Of a DNA stretch of 64,000 bases, positions 52,055 to 62,939 are shown piece after piece. The position numbers and the translations under genes are program-made. Below the pieces are notes generated by a model. The model was not told where the DNA came from. It saw only the letters and a program-made list of their open reading frames with translations, and searched no databases. Within the stretch, counting starts at the first letter, position 1. Every line of letters starts with the position of its first letter. The stretch lies in assembly GCF_008692035.1 (NCBI RefSeq), contig NZ_VTFG01000001.1, positions 3,783,501-3,847,500 of the forward strand, written 5' to 3'. Source of the DNA: Pseudomonas marginalis (lineage in GTDB: Bacteria; Pseudomonadota; Gammaproteobacteria; Pseudomonadales; Pseudomonadaceae).

Positions 52055-52462
52055 TTACTGAATGATCAGGTTATTGAACAGCAGGTCTTCCACCATGGGC
52101 TTGCCCGTCTCGTCGTTCATCACTTGCTGGGTTTGCTTGAGGGCTTCCTGGCGCAGCTTCTCCTTGCCGTCGACCGTGCTCATGGCCTCATTGGTCTGCT
52201 GGGTGAACAGCGCGACCAACTGGTTACGGATCAATGCGTCGTTGGCCTTGACCGCTTTGGCGGCTTCTTCGCCGGTCACGCGCAGGGCGATGTCGGCCTT
52301 GAACACTTTGAGCTTGGCTGTGCCATCCAGGCCGTAGTTACCCACGAACGGCGGGCTCAGGCTGATATAGCTGACCTTCGGCGCCTCGCCTTCTTTGGCT
52401 TCTTCGGCCTGGGCTGCCATCGGCAAGGTCAGGGCCAGCATCAATAGGATCCACGCTTTCAC
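52055..52462 (-). CDS. FliL-like basal body-associated protein, orphan
   Basis: The 135-residue protein has a signal sequence (about 1-19, ending AQA) rather than the cytoplasm-facing anchor of true FliL, then the FliL-type domain YISLSPPFVGNYGLDGTAKLKVFKADIALRV and a C-terminal VEDLLFNNLIIQ. No flagellar genes are near. Pseudomonas commonly have this separate FliL-like paralogue; the role is unknown. It is convergent with the exporter operon. Confidence 0.85.
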   Translation of the reverse strand: MKAWILLMLALTLPMAAQAEEAKEGEAPKVSYISLSPPFVGNYGLDGTAKLKVFKADIALRVTGEEAAKAVKANDALIRNQLVALFTQQTNEAMSTVDGKEKLRQEALKQTQQVMNDETGKPMVEDLLFNNLIIQ

Positions 52463-52612
52463 AGTTCATTCCTCACATTCGGTTGCCGGGTAGCATAACG
52501 CTAGCAAGGCAGAGCACAAGCTTATGGCGACTTATCAGGGCCGAGCATGCTCGTTGACCCACAGGCCTACCCTCCTACACTTATCGGCCACGACACCAAA
52601 AGGAATAGCCCG

Positions 52613-53590
52613 ATGAAAGCTGTGCTGTGCAAAGCCTTCGGCCCCGCCGAAACCCTGGTGCTGGAAGACGTCGCAAGCCCCACGATCAAGAAGAACGAAA
52701 TCCTGCTGGACGTGCATGCCGCCGGGGTCAACTTCCCCGACACCCTGATCATCGAGGGTAAATACCAGTTCAAGCCGCCCTTCCCGTTCTCGCCGGGTGG
52801 CGAGGCATCGGGGGTAGTCAGCGAAGTCGGGGAAAAGGTCAGCCACCTGAAAGTCGGCGACCGGGTCATGGCACTGACCGGCTGGGGCAGCTTTGCCGAA
52901 CAGGTCGCGGTGCCAGGCTACAACGTGCTGCCGATCCCGCCGACCATGGACTTCAACACCGCCGCCGCCTTCAGCATGACCTACGGCACCTCCATGCACG
53001 CGCTGAAACAACGCGCCAACCTGCAACCCGGCGAAACCCTGCTGGTGCTCGGTGCTTCCGGTGGCGTGGGCCTGGCCGCCGTGGAAATCGGCAAGGCCAT
53101 GGGCGCGCGGGTGATCGCCGCCGCGAGCAGTGCCGACAAACTCGCCGTGGCCAAGGCCGCCGGCGCCGATGAACTGATCAACTACAGCGAAGCCAGCCTA
53201 AAGGACGAAATCAAGCGCCTGACCGACGGTAACGGCGCCGATGTGATCTACGACCCGGTGGGCGGCGACCTGTTTGACCAGGCCATTCGCGCGATTGCCT
53301 GGAACGGCCGCCTGCTGGTGGTGGGTTTTGCCAGCGGGCGCATCCCGGAGCTACCGGTGAACCTGGCGCTGCTCAAGGGTGCGGCGGTGGTCGGGGTGTT
53401 CTGGGGTTCGTTTGCCCAGCGCCAGCCCCAGGACAATGCGGCGAACTTCCAGCAACTGTTCACTTGGTACGGTGAGGGCAAGCTCAAGCCGTTGGTGTCG
53501 CAGGTGTATCCGCTGGAGCAGACTGCCCAGGCGATTAATGACCTGGGCCAACGCAAGGCGGTGGGCAAGGTGGTCGTTCGAACCCGCTGA
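52613..53590 (+). CDS. NADPH:quinone oxidoreductase family protein
   Basis: The 325-residue zinc-independent medium-chain dehydrogenase/reductase begins MKAVLCKAFGPAETLVLED and has the NADPH-binding segment TLLVLGASGGVGLAAVEIGKA and the VDPVGGDLF-like segment YDPVGGDLFDQAIR. It reduces quinones or enones with NADPH. The start at 52613 has AGGAATAG upstream; the in-frame extension to 52547 is not family-like. A REP doublet follows. Confidence 0.9.
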   Translation: MKAVLCKAFGPAETLVLEDVASPTIKKNEILLDVHAAGVNFPDTLIIEGKYQFKPPFPFSPGGEASGVVSEVGEKVSHLKVGDRVMALTGWGSFAEQVAVPGYNVLPIPPTMDFNTAAAFSMTYGTSMHALKQRANLQPGETLLVLGASGGVGLAAVEIGKAMGARVIAAASSADKLAVAKAAGADELINYSEASLKDEIKRLTDGNGADVIYDPVGGDLFDQAIRAIAWNGRLLVVGFASGRIPELPVNLALLKGAAVVGVFWGSFAQRQPQDNAANFQQLFTWYGEGKLKPLVSQVYPLEQTAQAINDLGQRKAVGKVVVRTR

Positions 53591-53611
53591 CCGACCTGAA
53601 ATGCAATCAAA

Positions 53612-53700
53612 TGTGGGAGGGGGCTTGCCCCCGATGGCAGTGGGTCAGCTACAGATAAGCTGACTGACCTACCGCTATCGGGGGCAAGCCCCCTCCCACA
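53612..53700. repeat. REP doublet downstream of the quinone oxidoreductase gene
   Basis: TGTGGGAGGGGGCTTGCCCC and CGAT at 53612-53635 face their exact reverse complement at 53677-53700. Confidence 0.92.
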
Positions 53701-53837
53701 TTTGATCTTCGCTGTTCGTAAGAGAACATGCTCCTACTCTCATTTCCTGTATTTGCAGATAAGAGGCAATGCTATTTTCGGTAACGAAACTGTAACATTC
53801 GCATCCGCAGTCAAAACAAGAAATTTGGAGCTCTTGA

Positions 53838-55175
53838 ATGTTTGCTTTCTTTCGTCCTGCCGCACACCAGGCGCCTCTGCCTGAAGAAAATATCGACAGT
53901 ACCTACCGACGGCTGCGCTGGCAGATCTTCGCCGGTATTTTCTTCGGTTATGCCGGGTATTACCTGCTGCGCAAGAACTTCTCCCTGGCCATGCCCTACC
54001 TGATCGACGAGGGTTACACCCGGGGGGAGCTGGGCCTGGCGATGTCGGCCATCGCGATCGCCTATGGCCTGTCCAAGTTCCTCATGGGCCTGGTATCCGA
54101 CCGCTCCAACCCGCGTTACTTCCTGCCCTTCGGCCTGCTGGTATCGGCGGGGGTGATGTTCATTTTCGGTTTCGCGCCTTGGGCGACGTCCAGCGTGACC
54201 ATGATGTTCATTTTGCTGTTCATCAACGGCTGGGCCCAGGGCATGGGCTGGCCGCCCAGTGGCCGGACCATGGTGCACTGGTGGTCACAGAAAGAACGCG
54301 GCGGCGTGGTGTCGGTGTGGAACGTGGCGCACAACGTCGGCGGCGGTCTGATCGGCCCGCTGTTCCTGCTGGGCATGGCCTGGTTCAACGACTGGCATGC
54401 GGCGTTCTATGTACCGGCCACGGTGGCCTTGGCAGTGGCGGCATTTGCCTTCATTACCATGCGCGACACCCCGCAATCGGTGGGCCTGCCGCCGATCGAG
54501 CAGTACAAGAATGATTACCCGGAAGGCTACGACGCCAGCCACGAAGACGAATTCAGCGCCAAGGAAATCTTCGTCAAGTACGTGCTGCGCAACAAAATGC
54601 TCTGGTATATCGCATTCGCCAACGTGTTCGTCTACCTGCTGCGCTACGGCGTACTGGACTGGGCGCCGACCTACCTCAAGGAGGCCAAGCACTTCACGGT
54701 GGATAAATCGTCCTGGGCGTACTTCTTCTACGAGTGGGCAGGTATTCCGGGCACGCTGCTGTGCGGCTGGATGTCGGACAAGATCTTCCGTGGCAACCGT
54801 GGCCTGACCGGCATCGTGTTCATGGCGCTGGTGACCGTGGCGACCCTGGTGTACTGGCTCAACCCGCCGGGCAACCCGATGGTCGATATGATCGCGCTGA
54901 TCTCGATCGGCTTTTTGATCTACGGCCCGGTGATGCTGATCGGCCTGCAGGCGCTGGAACTGGCACCGAAGAAAGCCGCCGGTACGGCTGCGGGCTTCAC
55001 CGGTCTGTTCGGCTACCTGGGCGGTTCGGTGGCAGCCAGTGCGGCCATGGGCTACACCGTGGACCATTTTGGCTGGGACGGCGGTTTCGTGCTGCTGATC
55101 GGCGCGTGCGTGCTGGCCATCGCATTCCTGATCCCAACGCTGTGGCACACCAACAGCGTCAGCTCGGCGCGTTAA
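53838..55175 (+). CDS. glpT: Glycerol-3-phosphate transporter
   Basis: The 445-residue major facilitator is the organophosphate:phosphate antiporter GlpT. Twelve transmembrane segments can be traced. Family segments include GYAGYYLLRKNFSLAMPYLI (first helix, substrate-binding arginine), MGLVSDRSNPRYFLP (MFS loop) and INGWAQGMGWPPSGRTMVHWW. It imports sn-glycerol-3-phosphate in exchange for phosphate and also takes up fosfomycin in many species. No other glp gene is near. It overlaps the convergent chaC-type gene by four bases. Confidence 0.95.
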   Translation: MFAFFRPAAHQAPLPEENIDSTYRRLRWQIFAGIFFGYAGYYLLRKNFSLAMPYLIDEGYTRGELGLAMSAIAIAYGLSKFLMGLVSDRSNPRYFLPFGLLVSAGVMFIFGFAPWATSSVTMMFILLFINGWAQGMGWPPSGRTMVHWWSQKERGGVVSVWNVAHNVGGGLIGPLFLLGMAWFNDWHAAFYVPATVALAVAAFAFITMRDTPQSVGLPPIEQYKNDYPEGYDASHEDEFSAKEIFVKYVLRNKMLWYIAFANVFVYLLRYGVLDWAPTYLKEAKHFTVDKSSWAYFFYEWAGIPGTLLCGWMSDKIFRGNRGLTGIVFMALVTVATLVYWLNPPGNPMVDMIALISIGFLIYGPVMLIGLQALELAPKKAAGTAAGFTGLFGYLGGSVAASAAMGYTVDHFGWDGGFVLLIGACVLAIAFLIPTLWHTNSVSSAR

Positions 55176-55825
55176 TCGCCTGAGCAATCCTTGGCACAAC
55201 GCTTGAGCCGCGCCTCCAGGTTTTTATCTGGCATGGCGTGGCTACGCAGGGCGTTGACGGTCTGCTCGACATAATCGCGAGTAGTGCCGTAACGCCCGCA
55301 AGCGCTTTGCAGCACATGGTTAAGCACGATATCGGGCAGGTTGCCGGCGTAGCTGGGCAAGTGCCGCTCCAACACAAACCCCAACGCCTGCACCTGACTG
55401 CCATCTTCAAGGCGGCAACTGAGCCAGTGCGGCCGGTAGGACGGGTAAGGCATCTCGCGCTGCCACAAGGCGTAAAGCGAAGCCTCCAGTTGATCGTCCG
55501 GCAAGCGGTAGGCAAACCCGCTGCACGAGCCTCCGCGATCCAGGCCAAAGACCAGGCCCGGCAACTCCGGCGTGCCCCGATGCTCGTGGGACCACAGGTA
55601 CAGACCCCGGTGATAACCGTGGACCCGTGCCCGCACTCGCTCAGTCGACGAACATTCCGGGCGCCAGATCAGCGAACCATACGCAAATAGCCAGACCGGG
55701 CCACCCTTGTGCCGGCCCATGGTGGCCTGCATCGAGCTCATTAACTGTTCGTGAGTGAGTTGCGGCCCCAGATCGAGCCGCGGAGGGTAAGCCAATTGCA
55801 GAAGATCGGATTCAATGGCGGTCAT
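55172..55825 (-). CDS. ChaC-like gamma-glutamylcyclotransferase
   Basis: The 217-residue protein has the motif VWLFAYGSLIWRPE, the phosphate-like YGSL loop of the cyclotransferase fold, with GYHRGLYLWSHEHRGTPELPGLVFGLDRGG following. ChaC enzymes cleave the gamma-glutamyl bond of glutathione to give 5-oxoproline and Cys-Gly. Its C-terminus overlaps glpT convergently. Confidence 0.88.
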   Translation of the reverse strand: MTAIESDLLQLAYPPRLDLGPQLTHEQLMSSMQATMGRHKGGPVWLFAYGSLIWRPECSSTERVRARVHGYHRGLYLWSHEHRGTPELPGLVFGLDRGGSCSGFAYRLPDDQLEASLYALWQREMPYPSYRPHWLSCRLEDGSQVQALGFVLERHLPSYAGNLPDIVLNHVLQSACGRYGTTRDYVEQTVNALRSHAMPDKNLEARLKRCAKDCSGD

Positions 55826-55852
55826 GGCGAAAAGCGGTGCGCCTCCTGTGTG

Positions 55853-58240
55853 TTACCAGTTGTAAGCAACTTTACCGTAATAAAACGCGCCGCTGTAACC
55901 GTACGGCGAAAAAGTGCTATAGGCCAGGTTGCCCCCACTGCTGGCGAAGGCGTTGACCTTCTCCGGGTATTTATCGGTGACGTTGTCGCCGCCCAGGGTG
56001 AAGGTCCAATTCTTCAGCCTGTAGTCCGCCGACAGGTCCAGCACCCAGGCAGCCTTGAAGGTCTGGTCGTTGACCTTGTCCGCCTGGTAGCTGGTGAATT
56101 CACCATAGCGCACCAGGTTGCTGTGCAGGGCCCAACGGCCGTAAGTGAAGTCGTTACCCAGGCTCAGCTTGTGCTGCGGCGTGGTATCCCCCAGCAAACC
56201 GATGCGCTCGCGGCGGTCCACACGCACCAGGTTCGCGCCCAGGCTGTCGAGGATGGCCGGGTTGGCCTTCACGTCCGTCACCTTGGTGTGGTTGTAGTTG
56301 TAGCCCACGGTGCTGTTCCAGCGGATGCCGCTGTCGAACTGGTAACGATAGTTGGCGACCAGGTCGACGCCGTCGGTGCTGGTGTCGGTGGCGTTGGTGA
56401 AGTAGCGGGCGGTGGTGTAGTCGATATTGCCGACACCGTTGGCCTGCAAATAGGCGCGCGTCGCCGCATTTATGCCGAGGTTGGACGACAGGCTTATACG
56501 GTCACGGATGTCGATGCGGTACACATCCACCGTCACCGTCAGGTCATCGGCCGGCTCCAGCACCAGCCCAAGGCTGTAGTTGCGCGACTTCTCGGCCTTG
56601 AGGTCTTCGGCGCCGAGCAAACGCGCCACCTGGCTGTTGGCCGGGAACGTGCCGGCTTCCTGGATGGTGCTGCCGATCAGCTGCGATGAGGTGTAGGCAA
56701 AGTTCTGCTGGGCCAGGGACGGCGCGCGGAAACCGTTGGAAACACTGCCGCGCACGGCCACCTGCGGGGTGAAGTCATAACGGGCTGAGAGCGAGCCACT
56801 GACATTCGAGCCGAAGTCACTGTAGTCCTCGTGGCGCACCGCCGCCGAGGCACTGAGTTTTTCGGTGAAGTTGGTTTCCAGGTCCAGGTACTGGGCCCAG
56901 TTGTGGCGCGTGCTGGTGCCCGCGTCGGCATCACGGAAACCACCCAGTCCGGAACTGCCGGTCTGAAAGTAGGAGGCCGGCTCGCCCGCCTCGATTTCAT
57001 AACCCTGGTGCAGGTATTCACCGCCAAACGCCACGGACACCGGGTAAGGCAGCCAGCCCACGTCGAATTCACGGGACAGGTCCAGGCTGACTTGCTTCTG
57101 GTCGTTGCTCAGGGTGCCGTTGTCGAACTTGCGCGGCGTGGCCAGGCCCAGGGAGGTGTTGATGGTTTCGGTGCTGAGTGCGTACTGGTTCTTGCCATAG
57201 TTGGCCGACAGGTCGTAATGCCAGTCGTAGGCCAGCAAACCGCGCAGGCCCACCACCAATGAGGTGTCTTCAAGGTTGCCCTTGATCAGCGGCAGGTAAC
57301 CGTTGGGGTTGAGCGCCGGGATGTTGTTGGACGCATTGCTCGCCCGGTAGAACGCCGCCGTCTCGCCGCGCCGCTTGCTGTAGCCGCCGAAGGTGTAGAA
57401 CTCGGCCGCATCGTTGAAGGAATATTCGGAGTTGAACTGGAATTTGCCTTCATTGGTGGCCGGCTCACCCTGGCGGAACACGCGCTGGCCATAGGTGGTA
57501 GAGCCCACGCTGCCCGTGCGGTAGTCATCCCCGGCGCGGTTGGTGTAGTCATTGTCAGCCCCTTCGGCCGACAGGTTGATAAAACCGTTGTCGCCCAGTG
57601 CCAGGCCGGTATTGCCGCTGACATTGCGCTGGATACCATCGCCCTTCTTGTATTCGCCGAACTTGGTGGAGATCGAACCGCCATGGTCGGCGTGCTTGAG
57701 GATCACGTTGATCACCCCGGCAATCGCATCCGAGCCGTAGCGGGCGGAAGCACCGTCACGCAGCACTTCGATATGGTCCACCGCCGACAGCGGGATCGCA
57801 TTCAGGTCCGCCGGTGCCGACCCACGGCCCACCGCGCCGCCCAGGTTGACGAAGGCACTGGTGTGGCGGCGCTTGCCGTTGACCAGCACCAGCACCTGAT
57901 CGGGTGACAGGCCGCGCAACTGCGCAGGGCGCACCAGTTCGGCACCATCCACCAGGCTTGGGCGCGGGAAGTTGATCGACGGAATCAGGCGCGCCAGCAC
58001 CGCCCCCAACTCATCAGAGCCCGTGCTGCGCAGGCTATCGCCGGAAATCACATCGATCGGAGACAGCGAAGCACTGGCGGTACGCTCCTGGGCGCGGGTG
58101 CCGGTGACGATCACGGTGTCGAGTTTGGGTGCATCGGTGGCGGGCGCTTCGGCCGCCAGGATAGGATTGAAACCCACAGCGGCCAGCAAATTGGCCGACA
58201 AAATCGCTGTGTACAGCGCGTGTTGCGTGTAGCTCCCCAT
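55853..58240 (-). CDS. TonB-dependent outer-membrane receptor
   Basis: The 795-residue receptor has a signal peptide (about 1-30), a TonB-box-like segment before LDTVIVTGTRAQERTASASLSPIDV, a plug domain (about 45-170: VLRDGASARYGSDAIAGVINVIL) and a 22-strand barrel ending FYYGKVAYNW. The ATG at 58240 is preceded by AAAGGGGAG. It belongs to the group of receptors with the RGLSPDQVLVLVNGKRRH motif. The ligand is unknown: no siderophore synthesis gene or sigma/anti-sigma pair lies beside it. The 330-base upstream region is AT-rich near 58370-58400. Confidence 0.93.
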   Translation of the reverse strand: MGSYTQHALYTAILSANLLAAVGFNPILAAEAPATDAPKLDTVIVTGTRAQERTASASLSPIDVISGDSLRSTGSDELGAVLARLIPSINFPRPSLVDGAELVRPAQLRGLSPDQVLVLVNGKRRHTSAFVNLGGAVGRGSAPADLNAIPLSAVDHIEVLRDGASARYGSDAIAGVINVILKHADHGGSISTKFGEYKKGDGIQRNVSGNTGLALGDNGFINLSAEGADNDYTNRAGDDYRTGSVGSTTYGQRVFRQGEPATNEGKFQFNSEYSFNDAAEFYTFGGYSKRRGETAAFYRASNASNNIPALNPNGYLPLIKGNLEDTSLVVGLRGLLAYDWHYDLSANYGKNQYALSTETINTSLGLATPRKFDNGTLSNDQKQVSLDLSREFDVGWLPYPVSVAFGGEYLHQGYEIEAGEPASYFQTGSSGLGGFRDADAGTSTRHNWAQYLDLETNFTEKLSASAAVRHEDYSDFGSNVSGSLSARYDFTPQVAVRGSVSNGFRAPSLAQQNFAYTSSQLIGSTIQEAGTFPANSQVARLLGAEDLKAEKSRNYSLGLVLEPADDLTVTVDVYRIDIRDRISLSSNLGINAATRAYLQANGVGNIDYTTARYFTNATDTSTDGVDLVANYRYQFDSGIRWNSTVGYNYNHTKVTDVKANPAILDSLGANLVRVDRRERIGLLGDTTPQHKLSLGNDFTYGRWALHSNLVRYGEFTSYQADKVNDQTFKAAWVLDLSADYRLKNWTFTLGGDNVTDKYPEKVNAFASSGGNLAYSTFSPYGYSGAFYYGKVAYNW

Positions 58241-58570
58241 ACCGCTCCCCTTTGAATCAAGAATCAGAACGTCAGTGTTCTGAGTTCGCAAGATCGATCC
58301 GGCTGGCGGGCGGTGGCGGTCAGTTAATGGTTATTGGAAGAAAATCGGTAGTCCGTTGCGATATAGCTTAAGGATATTTATGTAACAAATTAAATACCTT
58401 TAAAGCATAAGCGAATGCATAAGCCCGATGCCCCTTTCGTCAGGATTGCACAGGGCATTCCAGCTACTTTCAGCCCCGGTTCAGCCTGGGAGCACGCCAA
58501 GCCGTCAAACTGGCGCGCACGTCCACGACCCACCTAGCCGCCCATCAAACCGTCTATCGAGGTCGCACCC
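58241..58570. promoter_or_regulatory. Divergent region between the receptor and a small envelope gene
   Basis: No gene in this 330-base gap. An AT-rich segment at about 58360-58405 (ATTTATGTAACAAATTAAAT) is the likely promoter area for the receptor. No clear Fur box or other operator was recognised. Confidence 0.5.
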
Positions 58571-59053
58571 ATGAAGAAATTTCGACTGCCTGGCCTGCTG
58601 TTCCTGGCCCAGGCCACCACCGCACTGGCTGGCGAAACACCGCCTGCCGAGGACGACAAAGGCTTCTGGTACGCGCAGACCAGCGTCTATACCCGGCACT
58701 TCGCGCCGGACAAAGACCACAACAACAACCAGGACCTGATCGGCCTGGAGCGCAATGAGGCATCAGGCTTTGTGTATGGCGGGGCGACGTTTCGCAACTC
58801 GTTCAGCCAGCGCTCTTACTACGCCTATGCAGGCAAGCGCTATGACATGGCCGACTCTGCGGTGTACCTGAAGGTCACAGGCGGGGCGATCCAGGGCTAT
58901 CGCGGCAAATACCGCGACAAGATCCCCCTCAACCGTTTCGGTGTGGCGCCGGTGATCATCCCGTCGGTAGGCACCCATTACGGGCCGGTGGCGGCGGAAC
59001 TGGTGCTGCTGGGGTTCAACGCGGCGATGGTGACGACCGGAGTACGTTTCTGA
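58571..59053 (+). CDS. Secreted envelope protein, probable outer-membrane barrel, function unknown
   Basis: The 160-residue product has a signal peptide (about 1-20, cleavage near ALA) and a mature domain starting ETPPAEDDKGFWYAQTSVYTR. Repeated aromatic strand-like segments (SFSQRSYYAYAGKRY, AELVLLGFNAAMVTTGVRF) and the terminal phenylalanine suggest a small barrel. It resembles a Pseudomonas family often labelled as a glycerol-3-phosphate-related protein; I do not trust that label. Divergent from the TonB-dependent receptor. Confidence 0.7.
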   Translation: MKKFRLPGLLFLAQATTALAGETPPAEDDKGFWYAQTSVYTRHFAPDKDHNNNQDLIGLERNEASGFVYGGATFRNSFSQRSYYAYAGKRYDMADSAVYLKVTGGAIQGYRGKYRDKIPLNRFGVAPVIIPSVGTHYGPVAAELVLLGFNAAMVTTGVRF

Positions 59054-59087
59054 GCGTGCGCATGCCCCGTTCCACCGTTCCGTTGCG

Positions 59088-60056
59088 TCAGGGCCGCGGG
59101 GCGTAGGCGAATACGTCGGCGCGCATCTGGTGCGCATCCATGCCGGCATCGACCAGTGCATCCAGCGTGCCGTAGATCATCGCCGGTGAACCGCTGGCGT
59201 AGACATGCACCACCTTGAGGTCGGCAATGTCTTCGCACACCGCTTCATGCAGCAGGCCGCAGCGCCCTTCCCAACCACACAGGTCGCTGACCACCTTGTG
59301 CAGGAACAGGTTGGGCAGTTGCAACCATTGGTCCCAGTGCTCGATCTCGTAGAAATCTTCCGGGCGACGCACGCCCCAGTACAGGTGCACCGGGTGCTTG
59401 AAGCCGGACGCGCGGCAATGCTCGATCAGGCTGTGCATCTGCGCCATGCCGGTACCGGCGGCGATCAGCACCAATGGCCCGTCCGGCAGCTCGGCCAGGT
59501 GGGTATCGCCAAAGGGCAGCTCGATGCGCGCCATCTGGTTGCGCTGCAATTGTTCCAGCAAGTTGCGCGCGCTGTCCTCGCGGGCCAGTACATGCAGTTC
59601 CAGCTCGCGACCGGCGTGGGGCGCCGACGCCAGGGAAAATGCCGACTTCTCGCCATTCTCCCGCTCGATCATCAGGTATTGCCCGGCGTGGTAACGCACC
59701 GCCTTGCCGGCCGGGGCCCGCAGGCGCACGCGCCACACATCTCCGCCCACTTCCACGCACTCACTCAATTGGCACGACAACTTGCGCAACGGCAACTCTC
59801 CCGGCGCCAGCACGCCATCCCACAACACAATGCAATCTTCCAGCGGCTCGGCGATGCAGGTGTAGAACTCGCCATGGTCGCGAACCTCACCGGCTTGCTG
59901 CACCCGGCCCTCCACCAGCAGTGCGGCGCACACGTGGCACACGCCATTGCGACACGCCTGGGGGCATTCGTAGCCCAGGCGGCGCGCGCCTTCGAGGATT
60001 CGCTCGCCGGGGACCAGCTCCAGCACGGCGCCGGAAGGTTGCAGGGTTACACGCAT
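59088..60056 (-). CDS. Ferredoxin-type NAD(P)H-flavin reductase (CDP-6-deoxyglucoseen reductase-like)
   Basis: The 322-residue electron-transfer protein has an N-terminal plant-type [2Fe-2S] domain (about 1-90, cysteines in ECPQACRNGVCHVCAAL and a fourth in TCIAEP), an FAD domain (about 100-195, VRYHAGQYLMIERENG with the RxYS-like AFSLAS) and an NAD-binding domain (LVLIAAGTGMAQMHSLIEH). The start shares its A with the ubiD stop codon TGA, so the two are coupled. It could supply electrons to an oxygenase, or reduce flavin for the UbiD/UbiX system; the latter is inference from linkage. Confidence 0.85.
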   Translation of the reverse strand: MRVTLQPSGAVLELVPGERILEGARRLGYECPQACRNGVCHVCAALLVEGRVQQAGEVRDHGEFYTCIAEPLEDCIVLWDGVLAPGELPLRKLSCQLSECVEVGGDVWRVRLRAPAGKAVRYHAGQYLMIERENGEKSAFSLASAPHAGRELELHVLAREDSARNLLEQLQRNQMARIELPFGDTHLAELPDGPLVLIAAGTGMAQMHSLIEHCRASGFKHPVHLYWGVRRPEDFYEIEHWDQWLQLPNLFLHKVVSDLCGWEGRCGLLHEAVCEDIADLKVVHVYASGSPAMIYGTLDALVDAGMDAHQMRADVFAYAPRP

Positions 60057-61522
60057 CAATCTATTCCCAATTCTTTCCAAATCGCATCGACACGTGCCGT
60101 GACGGCCTCATCCTTGACGATCACCCGGCCCCACTCGCGGGTCGTTTCACCCGGCCATTTGTGGGTAGCGTCCAGGCCCATCTTCGAGCCCAGGCCCGAC
60201 ACCGGCGACGCGAAGTCGAGGTAGTCAATCGGCGTGTTGTCGATCATCACCGTGTCGCGCTTGGGGTCCATGCGCGTGGTGATGGCCCAGATCACATCGT
60301 TCCAGTCCCGGGCATTGATGTCGTCGTCGGTGACGATAACGAACTTGGTGTACATGAACTGTCGCAAAAACGACCACACACCCAGCATGACCCGCTTGGC
60401 ATGGCCGGGATACGACTTCTTCATGGTCACGATGGCCATGCGATACGAGCAGCCTTCCGGCGGCAGGTAGAAGTCGGTGATTTCCGGGAATTGCTTCTGC
60501 AGGATCGGCACGAACACTTCGTTCAGCGCCACACCCAGAATCGCCGGCTCATCCGGCGGACGGCCGGTGTAGGTGCTGTGGTAGATCGGTTTGATCCGAT
60601 GGGTGATGCGTTCCACGGTGAACACCGGGAAGCTGTCGACTTCGTTGTAATAGCCGGTGTGGTCGCCGTACGGGCCTTCATCGGCCATCTCGCCTGGATG
60701 AATCACGCCTTCGAGGATGATTTCAGCGGTGGCCGGCACTTGCAGGTCGTTGCCACGGCACTTCACCAGCTCGGTGCGGTTGCCACGCAACAGGCCGGCG
60801 AAGGCATATTCGGACAGGCTGTCGGGCACCGGGGTCACGGCGCCGAGGATGGTCGCAGGGTCGGCGCCCAGGGCCACGGAGACCGGGAACGGCTTGCCGG
60901 GGTGCTTCTCGCACCATTCACGGAAGTCCAAGGCACCGCCACGGTGGCTCAGCCAACGCATGATCACCTTGTTGCGGCCAATCACTTGCTGACGGTAAAT
61001 ACCCAGGTTCTGGCGGTCCTTGTTCGGGCCCTTGGTGACGGTCAGGCCCCAGGTGATCAGCGGGCCGACATCGCCGGGCCAGCAGGTTTGCACCGGCAGC
61101 ATGGCCAGATCGACATCATCGCCTTCGATGACCACTTCCTGGCACACCGCGTCCTTGACCACCTTGGGTGCCATGGCAATGATCTTGCGGAAGATCGGCA
61201 GCTTCGACCAGGCATCCTTCAAGCCCTTGGGCGGCTCGGGTTCCTTGAGGAACGCCAGCAGCTTGCCGATCTCGCGCAATTCGCTGACCGCCTCGGCGCC
61301 CATGCCAAAGGCCACACGCTCGGGGGTACCGAACAGGTTGCCGAGCACCGGTATGTCAAAACCGGTCGGGTTCTCGAACAGCAGCGCCGGGCCCTTGTTA
61401 CGCAAGGTGCGGTCGCAAATCTCAGTCATTTCCAGCACCGGTGAAATCGGCATCTGGATACGTTTCAACTCTCCGCGCTGCTCAAGTTGCTGCACGAAAT
61501 CCCGAAGATCCTTGAATTTCAT
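60056..61522 (-). CDS. ubiD: 4-hydroxy-3-polyprenylbenzoate decarboxylase
   Basis: The 488-residue enzyme decarboxylates the ubiquinone precursor using prenylated FMN. Family segments: RDFVQQLEQRGELKRI (N-terminal), VGPLITWGLTVTKGP and AITTRMDPKRDTVMIDNTPIDYLD. The catalytic-site region EVDSFPVFTVERITHRIKPIYHSTYTG (split by position) includes the prenyl-FMN-contacting residues by family comparison. ATG at 61522 is preferred to an upstream start. Its terminator-free 3' end overlaps the flavin reductase. rho lies next, in the same direction. Confidence 0.95.
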   Translation of the reverse strand: MKFKDLRDFVQQLEQRGELKRIQMPISPVLEMTEICDRTLRNKGPALLFENPTGFDIPVLGNLFGTPERVAFGMGAEAVSELREIGKLLAFLKEPEPPKGLKDAWSKLPIFRKIIAMAPKVVKDAVCQEVVIEGDDVDLAMLPVQTCWPGDVGPLITWGLTVTKGPNKDRQNLGIYRQQVIGRNKVIMRWLSHRGGALDFREWCEKHPGKPFPVSVALGADPATILGAVTPVPDSLSEYAFAGLLRGNRTELVKCRGNDLQVPATAEIILEGVIHPGEMADEGPYGDHTGYYNEVDSFPVFTVERITHRIKPIYHSTYTGRPPDEPAILGVALNEVFVPILQKQFPEITDFYLPPEGCSYRMAIVTMKKSYPGHAKRVMLGVWSFLRQFMYTKFVIVTDDDINARDWNDVIWAITTRMDPKRDTVMIDNTPIDYLDFASPVSGLGSKMGLDATHKWPGETTREWGRVIVKDEAVTARVDAIWKELGID

Positions 61523-61631
61523 TAACCATGCCACCCGTAAAATAGGCGTACATCCTACCTGCTCTGAGGGCTGCTGGCAGCTTATCGAGGTGCATTTGGC
61601 CGTTGCAGGGACCGAAAAACCGACACAAAAA

Positions 61632-61657
61632 AAATGGCGCCCCTGGGGGCGCCATTT
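61632..61657. terminator. Bidirectional terminator between ubiD and rho
   Basis: AAATGGCGCCCC at 61632-61643 pairs with GGGGCGCCATTT at 61646-61657. The plus side is followed by TTCTT and the minus side by a T-run, because A residues occupy 61626-61634. It terminates rho on the minus strand. Confidence 0.85.
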
Positions 61658-61679
61658 CTTCGGACCTGAAACGTCGTGA

Positions 61680-62939
<1,260 letters not shown>

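Noticed and set aside
59474..61444. 656-codon plus-strand frame opposite ubiD and the flavin reductase
   Set aside because: Shadow of two recognisable genes; arginine/histidine-rich translation typical of antisense GC frames.
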